The position numbers and the translations under genes were made by a program. Below the pieces are notes generated by a model, which ran no database searches, was not told where the DNA came from, and was given only the letters and a program-made list of their open reading frames with translations. Below, piece after piece: positions 51,991 through 60,214 of a stretch of 64,000 nt of DNA. The stretch's first letter is position 1; each line of letters begins with the position of its first letter. Source of the stretch: an uncultured Bacilli bacterium (GTDB lineage: Bacteria > Bacillota_I > Bacilli_A > RF39 > UBA660); NCBI GenBank assembly GCA_934149105.1, contig CAKPDP010000006.1, positions 47,365 to 111,364 of the forward strand, given 5' to 3'.

Positions 51991-52039
51991 ATCAAATTCA
52001 CTTCTTTCATAACCATTATAAATTATTTTTCCAAAAATT

Positions 52040-52275
52040 TCTATAATATTAGAAAATAATTGACAATTCCCCCTAAAAAATCATACTATAAAATAAACAA
52101 ATTTAATCTTACTCTCCAAAATGATTACAAAGGTGATAATCCTGAAAAATATGAAAATCCCACTAACTTTGAACCACCTACTACTTCTAATAAAAAAATT
52201 AAAAAACTAAAAAATAATTTTTCTAAAAAATTATATAAAAAATCATATCTCCTCTTAAAACAGATATGATTTTTT
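52040..52275 (+). ncRNA. Candidate independent short transcript (sRNA or small-peptide mRNA)
   Basis: Plus strand: TTGACA with TACTAT 18 bp downstream, about 200 bases, then a strong terminator with a 14-bp stem (52237-52250 / 52262-52275). Inside are a possible 29-residue peptide (MITKVIILKNMKIPLTLNHL...) and, in another frame, a basic 50-residue reading (ending SKKLYKKSYLLLKQI) without a normal start codon. I cannot decide between a non-coding RNA and a peptide. Confidence 0.4.
52237..52275 (+). terminator. Strong terminator of the short transcript
   Basis: AAAAAATCATATCT / AGATATGATTTTTT, 14-bp perfect stem with an 11-nt loop. The T-rich 3' arm suits the plus strand, but the palindrome may also serve the minus-strand lipoprotein side. 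Confidence 0.8.
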
Positions 52276-52309
52276 ACTATTCTTAAAAACACTTCTAACT
52301 CTTATCTTT

Positions 52310-52669
52310 CTATTCTTGATTATCAGAATTATCTTGATCCTCTTGTTCCCCCTGATGATCCTGATTATTGTCAGCACTAATAAATTTTAAAACATCCGAA
52401 TCTATTACTTTCTTCTTAAACTCTTCTTGTTTTTCCTTAGTATTATCAACCAATCCCACTACTACAATCTTATTAACTTCATCAACATAATTAAAAATAA
52501 CCCCTTCATAATCCGCTTTTTCTGAAGTAAAATAATTAGTAATAGTATCATTAATATTATTTAAATCATCTACTGTCACATTCTTCTTATTCTCACTAGT
52601 TTTACCACAACCTGATATAAAAAACACCCCTAAAATCAAACCTAAACACAAAAATTTCTTGATCATCAT
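52310..52669 (-). CDS. Small lipoprotein of unknown function
   Basis: 119 residues with a lipoprotein signal ending in FFISGC, so lipid-anchored outside the membrane. The middle is a compact alpha/beta domain (DDLNNINDTITNYF ... YEGVIFNYVDEVNKIVVVGLVDNTKEKQEEFKKKV) and the end is a Gln/Asp-rich tail. No family recognised. It is the last chromosome-type gene before the accessory region. Confidence 0.7.
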   Translation of the reverse strand: MMIKKFLCLGLILGVFFISGCGKTSENKKNVTVDDLNNINDTITNYFTSEKADYEGVIFNYVDEVNKIVVVGLVDNTKEKQEEFKKKVIDSDVLKFISADNNQDHQGEQEDQDNSDNQE

Positions 52670-53134
52670 TATTCTTTCACCTCATCTATATTTTTATACA
52701 TTATACCATAATTATCCCTTCTTTTGTCAAAATTATCTAAAATTATCAAAAAAACACTACCAACCTATATCACAATAAGTCCTAGTGTTTTCTAATTATT
52801 TTTTAATCACTATCTTATATTATCTGAAAAGATTTAATTCTGACTTTCATACTTCAAAATTCTAAAGTTGATTTAAGTGAAATTGACGGAATAATTAAAC
52901 AAAAAAAGAAAATTATTCCACTTGATGAGATAAACTTTGCTTTAAATTCCAAAAACATTGGTAATTTATTGATAAATATATTGACCTATGATTATACTAA
53001 ATAAAGTACGAAAGTCGGGTTATACCATATTCACAAAATTATGTGCCTATATATCTATACCAACATCAGATATTAATGACATTTGTTCTTACTATACCCC
53101 TAGCAAAGTTTAATTTCATAATGTCATTTAACTA
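52670..53134. other. Boundary intergenic region with a gene fragment
   Basis: Contains an inverted repeat (AAAACACTA ... TAGTGTTTT, loop about 23 nt, near 52750-52790) and, on the plus strand at 52828-53004, an open stretch without a start codon that looks coding. The rest is AT-rich sequence with nothing recognised. It marks the change from core to accessory DNA. Confidence 0.5.
52828..53004 (+). pseudogene. 3' gene fragment without a start
   Basis: After an in-frame TGA the plus strand reads KDLILTFILQNSKVDLSEID, then GIIKQKKKIIPLDEINFALN and NLLINILTYDYTK before TAA. It has good amino-acid composition but no start codon or ribosome binding site. Probably the remaining 3' end of a disrupted gene; family not recognised. 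Confidence 0.5.
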
Positions 53135-53875
53135 TTATTCACTATCTTCTAAAAAATAATTTGCCATTTTTTCATAATTATCTTGACTATTTAAACAAGT
53201 ATCAACTAAGTATCCCTTTTCGCTATTTATTTGATATTCTTTAATACCTCTTATATAAAAATCTTTATTTCTATCTTCAATAAAGAAAGGCATTATATCA
53301 TTATATAGACACTCCCTAAACATTATCATTCTACCAACACGACCATTTCCATCTTGAAAAGGATGAATTTTTTCAAATCTAACATGAAATTCAATGATAT
53401 CCTCAATAGTTTTATTAGATATTTTATCATACCATTCTAATAACTCTTTCATATCATTTGCTACATTACTTGGTAAAGATGTTTTAATATTACCAACAAA
53501 GTTTTTTTTCTTTTTATATTCACCAACATAAAACCATTCTTTTTCACTATCAGTTAAAGTTCCGTCTTTTAAAATAAAGTGAAATTTCTTTATCATATCT
53601 TCAGTTAATTTATCATCAATAGTATCTAACATATATTTAAATAAAGTAAAATGATTCTTTGTTTCAGTAGCATCTTTTAAAACAATAACCTTATCACCAC
53701 TTGCTAAAATCGTTCCTGTATCATAGATACTTGCAGTTTCATCAGGTGTTATTGTAGATCCTTCAATATGATTTGTATTATAGGCAAAATCAAGTTGTGT
53801 CTTATGATATAAATTTCCAGATAAATTCATATTTTTTTGTTCTATCAATGCTTTTTTAATTCTATTTACTTCCAT
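53135..53875 (-). CDS. Fic domain protein
   Basis: 246 residues. The Fic catalytic motif HPFQDGNGRVGR (about residues 168-179) is intact, including the catalytic His and the phosphate-binding loop. The N-terminal helix carries NTNHIEGSTITPDETA, a pattern containing the inhibitory-helix type (S/T)xxxE. Fic proteins usually transfer AMP to target proteins and can be toxins or regulators. No separate antitoxin gene is seen next to it, consistent with an internal inhibitory helix. First intact gene of the accessory region. Confidence 0.92.
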   Translation of the reverse strand: MEVNRIKKALIEQKNMNLSGNLYHKTQLDFAYNTNHIEGSTITPDETASIYDTGTILASGDKVIVLKDATETKNHFTLFKYMLDTIDDKLTEDMIKKFHFILKDGTLTDSEKEWFYVGEYKKKKNFVGNIKTSLPSNVANDMKELLEWYDKISNKTIEDIIEFHVRFEKIHPFQDGNGRVGRMIMFRECLYNDIMPFFIEDRNKDFYIRGIKEYQINSEKGYLVDTCLNSQDNYEKMANYFLEDSE

Positions 53876-54376
53876 TTTTCTTACCTCCCTTTAAAATTAA
53901 TTCTACTTTTTTCATCGTTCTTAATAAATTGATTATAACACATATATTGCTTTTTTGCGACGTTTTTAATTTATTGATGGTGTAAAATATTTTTTAAAGT
54001 TTTATAACGAATACTTTTGGCTAGATCCATTGAAATTTGAAGAACCAAAAGTCTTCCGAATAAACTATATTAAATTTATATAAACCATAGGTTGTGATGG
54101 GGGGAGATGATGGATAGCGTTCTACCATATTTATAGAAAACCCTTATAAATCAAACAAAAAGTGGAGCCTTTCGGCTCCTTCAGGGGGCAAAAATATATC
54201 ACACACAAAATAAATTATTACTAGTTAAAAGCCTTATATTATAAGCATTTATAAATTATAACTAATTACAAAATTTTAAATATAATTATCAAATTTTACA
54301 ATTTGAGTACCTAAATGGGTACCTAAAATTGATAATACTATTATTAATTCTTCATAGAAACGAAAGGATAAATATT
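53876..54376. other. Non-coding stretch between the fic and tnpV genes
   Basis: About 500 bases without a gene. It holds ACTTTTGG ... CCAAAAGT inverted arms (25-nt spacer, about 54012-54052), a GC-rich hairpin GGAGCC-TTTC-GGCTCC at 54164-54179, and a tandem GTACCTAAA pair (54307-54315 and 54319-54327) 50 bp before tnpV. The more GC-rich patch GGTTGTGATGGGGGG near 54090 stands out from the surrounding AT-rich DNA. It may be an element junction. Confidence 0.4.
54164..54179. terminator. GC-rich hairpin, possible terminator
   Basis: GGAGCC, loop TTTC, GGCTCC. On the minus strand ACTTTTTG follows within two bases, so it could end a minus-strand transcript. Confidence 0.5.
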
Positions 54377-54739
54377 ATGAATATAACTTATACAAAATGT
54401 GGTGATTATTTATTACCAAATTTAAAACTTACTGAAAAAGAAAATAAAACTTTAAATAAATATGGATTATTAAGATTAGAATACTTAAAAAGTAATAAGA
54501 AAGCATTATATCAAGAATTACTTATGAAAGATAAATTAAATGAGCATCTTTTTTCAGTCAGTATAATAGCCGAAGATAGAATCAATAACATAGTCAACAG
54601 CTTAATAAAATCAGATGCATCAATTACAGAAAAACTAAAATCTGAAAATCAATTACTATGGGTTCAAAAAATGAATAATTGTAAAAACATTGCTGAAGAA
54701 ATTGTTTTAAAAGAAATTGTTTATGGAGATGAAATATGA
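54377..54739 (+). CDS. TnpV-family transposon protein
   Basis: 120 residues matching the TnpV family: ITYTKCGDYLLPNLKLTEKE, YGLLRLEYLKSNKKALYQ, LNEHLFSV and LLWVQKMNNCKNIAEEIVLKEIVY. TnpV is a small protein carried by clostridial-type mobile elements; its role in transposition is unclear. The ATG at 54377 follows GAAAGGA. It overlaps the next gene by 4 nt. It supports a mobile origin for the region. Confidence 0.88.
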   Translation: MNITYTKCGDYLLPNLKLTEKENKTLNKYGLLRLEYLKSNKKALYQELLMKDKLNEHLFSVSIIAEDRINNIVNSLIKSDASITEKLKSENQLLWVQKMNNCKNIAEEIVLKEIVYGDEI

Positions 54740-55047
54740 TTAATGGTAAAGAAGATATCTCAGACAAAGAATTTGAAGAAATATTATTGCCATTCTATAA
54801 CAACTATAATGAATATCTTATTAAATTTGTAATACCTGAAGCAATAGCATTTTATTTGGCAAATGGATATATTAGAAATTGTTTATCAAATTGTCCACTA
54901 GTCAATCATATTAATTCAGCACTTGATATATTTAATATTAGATGTAATGTTGATGAATTAATGCCTGAAATAGAATTAGTTTTAAAAATAAAATATAATC
55001 TTAAAATTGCAAAAAATAATCCATTAAAATTAATAAAAGTTGTATAA
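54736..55047 (+). CDS. Hypothetical protein coupled to tnpV
   Basis: 103 residues, no family recognised. Starts with an ATGA overlap with tnpV. Contains a hydrophobic stretch (LIKFVIPEAIAFYLANGYI) that is probably a buried helix and not a membrane span. A strong hairpin terminator follows, ending the two-gene unit just before the inverted repeat of the defence module. Confidence 0.6.
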   Translation: MINGKEDISDKEFEEILLPFYNNYNEYLIKFVIPEAIAFYLANGYIRNCLSNCPLVNHINSALDIFNIRCNVDELMPEIELVLKIKYNLKIAKNNPLKLIKVV

Positions 55048-55049
55048 AG

Positions 55050-55081
55050 AAAAGCACTACCTAAATTTAGATAGTGCTTTT
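55050..55081 (+). terminator. Terminator of the tnpV unit
   Basis: 10-bp perfect stem AAAAGCACTA / TAGTGCTTTT with a 12-nt loop. Confidence 0.85.
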
Positions 55082-55089
55082 AACTTATA

Positions 55090-55166
55090 TTTGGGATTAA
55101 TATCATTGTCTAGCCAGCACTGAATTTGTACTCCCGTACGAAATTCAAATGTGGGAAAATCCCAAA
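55090..55166 (-). repeat. Structured inverted repeat, left copy
   Basis: Pairs with 61261-61335 in the opposite orientation. The 41-nt core (55106-55146) matches the reverse complement of 61280-61320 at 39 positions. Each copy is itself a double hairpin: outer arms TTTGGGATT / AATCCCAAA (perfect 9 bp here) and an inner stem GAATTTGTAC / GTACGAAATTC around TCCC. It lies just after the tnpV terminator and 24 bp before the stop of the radical SAM gene. Confidence 0.85.
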
Positions 55167-55189
55167 CCCTTTTTATTTTAATTCGTTCT

Positions 55190-56248
55190 CTAATTACACC
55201 CTGATAATGCATTCAAACCACAGGGACAACTGCCAACAAAATCATATTTATTACATTCTTTAAATTTTTTAAACCTTTCTGAACACCATGCTTCCTGTAT
55301 TGTGTTTTTTTTAATATCGACTCCAAAATTTTTACTTTGTATAAATGAACATGGATACATTTTTAAATCTGGAGAAATGTAGCAAGAATATCTTGCTGCT
55401 TCACAAAAATCTATTGTTTTAATATTTATTTTTTTTAGAGAAGAAATAATTAATGGGGAAAAACATGTATCAAAACCTATTTTATAATTAAATTTTTTTG
55501 AATTTAAAATATTAATAAATTTTTTGAATTTTTCATCTTTTATATTTATTATTTTTTCGCAAGTTGCTATCCCAACAGGTTTATATAACAGAAATATTAC
55601 TGCATTAACTCCAGTTGGAAATAAATCATTTTCTAATCGTGTTATTACATCATCAATAGTTTCATTTGAAATTACATAATGTACATTAGTCGTAATTTTT
55701 TGAGATATTAGCTTTTTTATTGCTTCTTCACTTTTTGGATTAGATTCAATTAATTTTCCATTTATATTAATAATTTTACTATACATTGAAATAGCAACTG
55801 CACCACAATATTTTTTCATTGCAATAATTTCTTTTTTAGTTATATTTATTCCAGTTGTTGTCAAATTTGGAATAATTCCATTATTACGGGTATACTTTAA
55901 GATTTCAATGAATTTTTCATGCTTATTTGGATCACCTCTTCCTCCTAATGCAACTTGAAATGTTTTATTTTTACACTCATCAATAATTCTTTTATAGTCA
56001 TCAAGACACATATCCTCATAATTGTTATTTGCTTGATAACAATCTACACCAAATTTCTTACAAAACATTTGATTTACGTGGCATTTTCCCATTATTCCTA
56101 TATCTATTAATTCTGGAAAGCTTCTCATTGCTGGTTCTACTTTTGTTTCTCGACCATTTTTATCTAAAATATTAGTCCTAATTAGTAATCCGTTTTTTTC
56201 ATTAAATATTTCAGTAAAATTTAAAATAGGATCTTTATATAACTTCAT
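55190..56248 (-). CDS. Radical SAM/SPASM enzyme
   Basis: 352 residues. The fold shows the GGE-like strand VALGGRGDP and the beta-4-type NLTTTGINI. A C-terminal SPASM-like region has CYISPDLKMYPCSF followed by KKFKECNKYDFVGSCPCGLN for auxiliary iron-sulphur clusters. The expected CX3CX2C is not present; the candidate cluster site is GKCHVNQMFCKKFGVDCYQ, a CX6CX6C arrangement. Such enzymes usually modify peptides or proteins. It lies 3 nt after the gene for a protein with an NSSSTS N-terminus, a possible substrate. The reaction is not predictable. Confidence 0.8.
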   Translation of the reverse strand: MKLYKDPILNFTEIFNEKNGLLIRTNILDKNGRETKVEPAMRSFPELIDIGIMGKCHVNQMFCKKFGVDCYQANNNYEDMCLDDYKRIIDECKNKTFQVALGGRGDPNKHEKFIEILKYTRNNGIIPNLTTTGINITKKEIIAMKKYCGAVAISMYSKIININGKLIESNPKSEEAIKKLISQKITTNVHYVISNETIDDVITRLENDLFPTGVNAVIFLLYKPVGIATCEKIINIKDEKFKKFINILNSKKFNYKIGFDTCFSPLIISSLKKINIKTIDFCEAARYSCYISPDLKMYPCSFIQSKNFGVDIKKNTIQEAWCSERFKKFKECNKYDFVGSCPCGLNALSGCN

Positions 56249-56250
56249 TT

Positions 56251-56652
56251 TTACCACACATTATCTGTAGCATCAATAAATATTTCAGAATCTTTATATT
56301 TCATATAATCAAGACACATCGTAATTTCATAATCATTTTCTTCACTAGAAATTCTACCACAATATATTTTGTAACCTTTATTAACGCTTTTTTTATATTT
56401 ATTAGCTGTTTTCTCTCCAAATAATTCTTTTATTAAATCATAGTTTTCAGATTCCTCATAAGAATGATGATAAAATCCCGTTTTGCCATCAATAACCATA
56501 TTTTTACATACATCTAGGATTTCATAATAATTAGGAGATTTTTCGGTTAATCCAAGTTTTTCAGCCAAATATTCTCCTGTTAAGTCTTTCTTAGAAATTA
56601 TAATATAACTTGTAGATGAACTATTAGTTACAAATCCGTCTCTAATTTTCAT
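56251..56652 (-). CDS. Protein with GFVTNSSSTS N-terminus, candidate radical SAM substrate
   Basis: 133 residues. The N-terminus MKIRDGFVTNSSSTSYIIIS carries the (K)xRxGFV(S/T)NSSS(S/T)S(F/Y) motif that I recognise from many otherwise unrelated phage and bacterial hypothetical proteins; its purpose is not established. The rest is a charged alpha/beta domain (DLTGEYLAEKLGL ... YKIYCGRISSEENDYEITMCLDYM). The ATG at 56652 is chosen because GGGAGG lies 8 nt upstream and it places the motif at the very start. Overlaps the upstream gene by 11 nt. Possibly modified by the adjacent radical SAM enzyme (inferred). Confidence 0.65.
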   Translation of the reverse strand: MKIRDGFVTNSSSTSYIIISKKDLTGEYLAEKLGLTEKSPNYYEILDVCKNMVIDGKTGFYHHSYEESENYDLIKELFGEKTANKYKKSVNKGYKIYCGRISSEENDYEITMCLDYMKYKDSEIFIDATDNVW

Positions 56653-57043
56653 AAACAAAACCTCCCATAAATTCATTAATCATTTTTTTTATTTTTTCAT
56701 TTTGAATTAAACAATACAAAGGTTGCTCATTACCAGTATCTTTATATTTATAGTAACTACACTTATTATTAAAATTATTTAATATAGTTTTTGGAATATT
56801 ATGATGTTCTAAAAGAAATTCATCATATGATGCAAATTCTTTTTTATAATATCTTTTGTATTCTCTATACAAATTATTATTTTCACCTATGATATAATCA
56901 TATAATCTGCTATATAATTTGTAATAGTAACTATTCTTTTTTACACAAAACCTTTTTATAAAATTACTTTTCCCCATATTTTTAGTCTTTATAAAATAAA
57001 TTTTATTATCTATTAATATACATCCTTTTTTATTTATTTTCAT
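56642..57043 (-). CDS. Hypothetical tyrosine/lysine-rich protein in the defence module
   Basis: 133 residues, Tyr- and Lys-rich (SYYYKLYSRLYDYIIGENNNLYREYKRYYKK). No signal peptide or known motif; two cysteines. Begins inside the end of the NTPase gene (14-nt overlap, GGAG 7 nt before the ATG) and ends inside the NSSSTS protein gene, so it is translationally coupled to both. The close packing suggests the four genes 55190-59060 act together. Confidence 0.5.
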   Translation of the reverse strand: MKINKKGCILIDNKIYFIKTKNMGKSNFIKRFCVKKNSYYYKLYSRLYDYIIGENNNLYREYKRYYKKEFASYDEFLLEHHNIPKTILNNFNNKCSYYKYKDTGNEQPLYCLIQNEKIKKMINEFMGGFVYEN

Positions 57044-59060
57044 AATCATTCTCCAAATATTTTATTAAATTTAATAATTTTTCTTTTAAAAATATTATAT
57101 TTTCACCTGAATATTTTTCTAAGTTTTTGATTATTTCTTCATAACAATCAACATCTATTCTAGAAAAATCAAAGGTACGTTCACCATCATTGATAAAACT
57201 ATTTATTTTATTTAAAATAAAATCGTCGCCTGGTTTTATTAGATGAATTGAATTAGAAATGCCAACAAGTATTAATCTAAATAAATCTTTAGGTACGATA
57301 TAATTTAATTCATTTAAATATTTTAACTCAAAGTCCAACAATTCTTGTTTTGATGAAAAAATAAAATCTAGATGAGCGTTTATAAACATATCTCTGTTTC
57401 CAAAATTATAATTTTTTAATGATTCAATATTTAAAATATGTTTACATATTTCATTATTTTCATTTTTATAATAACAATATAAATTTTTAAGTACTCCTTC
57501 AACAATAGGAAAATTACATTCTATCATTTTATCTATATACTTGATTATGTCTATTTTTGATTTTTTATCCATTTCTATAAGTTGATTGCTAATTAAATAA
57601 TCTCTTATTTCATCATAAGTTATAGCAATAGTTTCTATTTTTTCTTCATTAATTTTTCCTTCATTTTCAATGATGGACTTAGTTAATAAAACATTTTCAT
57701 ATATTAAGTTTTCTATGTTACTAAAATCAACAGTAATTTTGTTAATATCAATGTAATCAAATTTATCATTATTTATCATATAAATAGTTATTTCTTTTAA
57801 GATTTTTTTTAAATTAGGATATTTTTTAGTTAAATTAGCAATATATTCACTAAATAGTTTTGATTTATCTATATTACAAATCACATCATTAGAATTCTTA
57901 TAACATTCAAAAAATATTCTCATTAAAATTGGAGAATCATATAGCAAATATCTTACATTTTGGTTTACAGAACCATTAAAATTAAAATACTTACTATATT
58001 TATCAAACATTTTTTCTAGAATACTATTACTTAATTTTGAAGTTTCAATGGATATAATTTCATATTTAACATCTTCTTCTAAATATTCATCAAATATTTT
58101 TTTAAATTTTATATTATAAAATTCTGTTCTGCTTGATATAATTATTTTTATATTTTTATATTTATGATATTTATTAATAAATCTGCATAAATTCTTATAA
58201 AAATTTAAATTGGAGTTTTCATTTATTGCTTCAACAATAACAACAATTTTTATTTTAAATATTTTTTTTATAAATAAAAGCAATGAGATTAATAAGTGTT
58301 TATTTCCTGTTAATATAAGTGAAGAATCAAAGTATGATAAAAATTTGTTTTCAATGTCATTATCTTCCACATCTTTTGAATCTATATATATACATGTCTT
58401 GGAGTAATTATTTATAATTTTTTGAGCAAAGTTAGTTAATAAATTTGTTTTTCCACTTCCAGCTTTTCCCAAAAGAAAGCATACATTAGTATTGCTTAGT
58501 CTCATATTATCTAACAAGCGTTCAATATCATCTATTAAATAAAAACTATTATTCGATAAATAGTACATAAAATTTTTTTCATCATTTAATTCATATTTTC
58601 TACACTTTTCTAAAAAAGATTGACACTTTTTCAACGATTTATATAGACCACGCTTTGTTAAATAATTATAAATTTTTATATTAATTCTTTTTGCCATCAT
58701 TTTTCCAAGATTAGTATGCAATAATTTATAAAATTCTTTTCTTATTCTCCAAGTCCAAAAATATGAATTATACATATACCTTAATTTCTCATTACTATTC
58801 CCTAACTCTACATATAAATCACTAATAAACTTTCCATTTTTCTCATTTTTTGTGTATTCTTTTTTACTCTTGTTATTTACTCTTTTTCTATAATTAAATA
58901 AAATTAAAATAGTAATTAAAAATAAAATTCCAACGAATACAAACTTTATTAAATCAAAACAGTCTTTAAACCTAGAAATATATTCTATAATTATTTCTAG
59001 AAAACTTTTTGTGGATTGAATATTTTGCTGTTCAACTTTTTCTCCTAAAAAAAGTTTCAT
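57030..59060 (-). CDS. Membrane-anchored STAND/NACHT-like NTPase
   Basis: 676 residues. One membrane span near the N-terminus (FVFVGILFLITILILFNY, about residues 40-58), a basic helical region, then an ATPase with Walker A LLGKAGSGKTNLLTNFA (about 194-210). A Walker B-like KIKIVVIVEAINENSN and an R-containing strand KIIISSRTEFYN follow, the order found in STAND/NACHT proteins. About 330 helical residues follow. Several such proteins are phage-defence sensors; here the only candidate effector is the membrane segment or the neighbouring genes. Very AT-rich, more so than core genes. Position in a restriction-modification module supports a defence role. Confidence 0.75.
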   Translation of the reverse strand: MKLFLGEKVEQQNIQSTKSFLEIIIEYISRFKDCFDLIKFVFVGILFLITILILFNYRKRVNNKSKKEYTKNEKNGKFISDLYVELGNSNEKLRYMYNSYFWTWRIRKEFYKLLHTNLGKMMAKRINIKIYNYLTKRGLYKSLKKCQSFLEKCRKYELNDEKNFMYYLSNNSFYLIDDIERLLDNMRLSNTNVCFLLGKAGSGKTNLLTNFAQKIINNYSKTCIYIDSKDVEDNDIENKFLSYFDSSLILTGNKHLLISLLLFIKKIFKIKIVVIVEAINENSNLNFYKNLCRFINKYHKYKNIKIIISSRTEFYNIKFKKIFDEYLEEDVKYEIISIETSKLSNSILEKMFDKYSKYFNFNGSVNQNVRYLLYDSPILMRIFFECYKNSNDVICNIDKSKLFSEYIANLTKKYPNLKKILKEITIYMINNDKFDYIDINKITVDFSNIENLIYENVLLTKSIIENEGKINEEKIETIAITYDEIRDYLISNQLIEMDKKSKIDIIKYIDKMIECNFPIVEGVLKNLYCYYKNENNEICKHILNIESLKNYNFGNRDMFINAHLDFIFSSKQELLDFELKYLNELNYIVPKDLFRLILVGISNSIHLIKPGDDFILNKINSFINDGERTFDFSRIDVDCYEEIIKNLEKYSGENIIFLKEKLLNLIKYLENDYENK

Positions 59061-59090
59061 TTTTTCACCCCCTAATTTTTTATTAATAAT

Positions 59091-59468
59091 CTAATTCATA
59101 TTCCATATTCCTTGTTTACCTGATATTTCTTTATTATCATTTATTTTTTCAATTAACTCTAATTTCCAAGCATAACCAGTTCTATCATATTTATGACCAT
59201 AAATAAGTTCATTTTCTTCAATTATTTTTTTATTTATTTCATGATTTAATTCAATACAATCAAGGATTTTAACTTTTGCAACAATCCTTGATTGAGGATA
59301 TTTAAGATTAAGATGTTCAAACTTTTTCATTGCATCCTTATCTATACCTTTTCCTGCGTGAATTAGTAATTCTCCTCTATAACTATACTTCCAACTTCTA
59401 AATTCATATTTTTTTAAACCTTCTGCAACTAATGTTGCCCAAGGTTGTTTTAACGTAATTACTCGCAT
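59091..59468 (-). CDS. ASCH domain protein
   Basis: 125 residues covering one ASCH domain: VITLKQPWATLVAEGLKKYEFRSWKYSYRGELLIHAGKG, then RIVAKVKILDCIEL and RTGYAWKLELIEK. ASCH domains have an RNA/nucleic-acid-binding PUA-like fold; some act on modified nucleosides. Coupled by a 10-nt overlap to the restriction endonuclease gene. In this place it may sense or protect modified nucleic acid. Better preserved than, and different in sequence from, the ASCH-like pseudogene at 26001. Confidence 0.88.
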   Translation of the reverse strand: MRVITLKQPWATLVAEGLKKYEFRSWKYSYRGELLIHAGKGIDKDAMKKFEHLNLKYPQSRIVAKVKILDCIELNHEINKKIIEENELIYGHKYDRTGYAWKLELIEKINDNKEISGKQGIWNMN

Positions 59469-60214
59469 TCGTTTTTAAATCCTTCATAAGTACTAAAAGC
59501 TAACATATACAACGATTTTAAAATATCAGGATTTGTTGAACGTAACTCACTTATTACAGTGTCATCTTCAACTACGAATTCATTATTTTCTGAAATTATT
59601 TCATCTATAATAATTGGTAATTGTTTGCATATTTTATAAAATGCATCTTTATCTCCTGTTACCTCTTCATAAAACTTATCTATTGATACTCTCTTTATAT
59701 GATCATTTGAAACACGTTCATAGTCAAGAGAAACATTCCATACAATATTCTGACTTCTCTTTGCAATTATTTCTACTAAATAGCAGTCACAGTTGTCATC
59801 GTTAAGTATTTGAGTTGTCATTTTTAAAAAAGTTTTCTGAGCAGCAGAAGAATTCATAGTATTATGCTTGTTTTTCATTTCAACATAAACTCTGCTTCCA
59901 TTAGGTCTAGTATATATTACATCAAATCCTACATTTGGAACTTCACAATTATCAATATATTTAAATAAATTTTGATGAAAATATCCAATAGCATTAGTAT
60001 TTGTTTTATCTCTCTGTCTTACCAATTCATTCTCAATTACTTCTTCAATAGTTTTTCTATATACTTTGCTATCAAAAGTTAATTTAATAGGATCAATTAT
60101 GTTACTATTAAAAGAATGTAAATCAATACCTTTCAAAGTGTTATCGTATGTTTTTATAGTGTCAGAAACATGCTTTTTAAAATCATTTCTATCAATAAAA
60201 TCTAAATCCCACAT
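59459..60214 (-). CDS. Eco47II-family type II restriction endonuclease
   Basis: 251 residues with the family's strongly conserved centre: PIKLTFDSKVYRKTIEEVIENE, RQRDKTNTNAIGYFHQNLFKYI, GFDVIYTRP, VYVEMKNKHNTMNSSAAQKT and SQNIVWNVSL. D in GFDV with E-x-K in VEMKNK form the PD-(D/E)XK catalytic core. Known members cut GGNCC or GGWCC-type sites; the exact site here cannot be read from sequence. It shares its start base with the methyltransferase stop region (1-nt overlap). Confidence 0.9.
   Translation of the reverse strand: MWDLDFIDRNDFKKHVSDTIKTYDNTLKGIDLHSFNSNIIDPIKLTFDSKVYRKTIEEVIENELVRQRDKTNTNAIGYFHQNLFKYIDNCEVPNVGFDVIYTRPNGSRVYVEMKNKHNTMNSSAAQKTFLKMTTQILNDDNCDCYLVEIIAKRSQNIVWNVSLDYERVSNDHIKRVSIDKFYEEVTGDKDAFYKICKQLPIIIDEIISENNEFVVEDDTVISELRSTNPDILKSLYMLAFSTYEGFKNECE

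Noticed and set aside
53010..53130. Possible third copy of the element-edge sequence, by resemblance of ATACCATATTCAC to ACACCATACCCAT near 61355
   Set aside because: The similarity is short and AT-rich and lacks the 41-nt core; chance is likely.
54060..54200. Possible structured RNA gene around GTGATGGGGGGAGATGATGG
   Set aside because: More GC-rich than its surroundings and followed by a hairpin, but it matches no RNA family I can recognise; kept only as part of the non-coding region.
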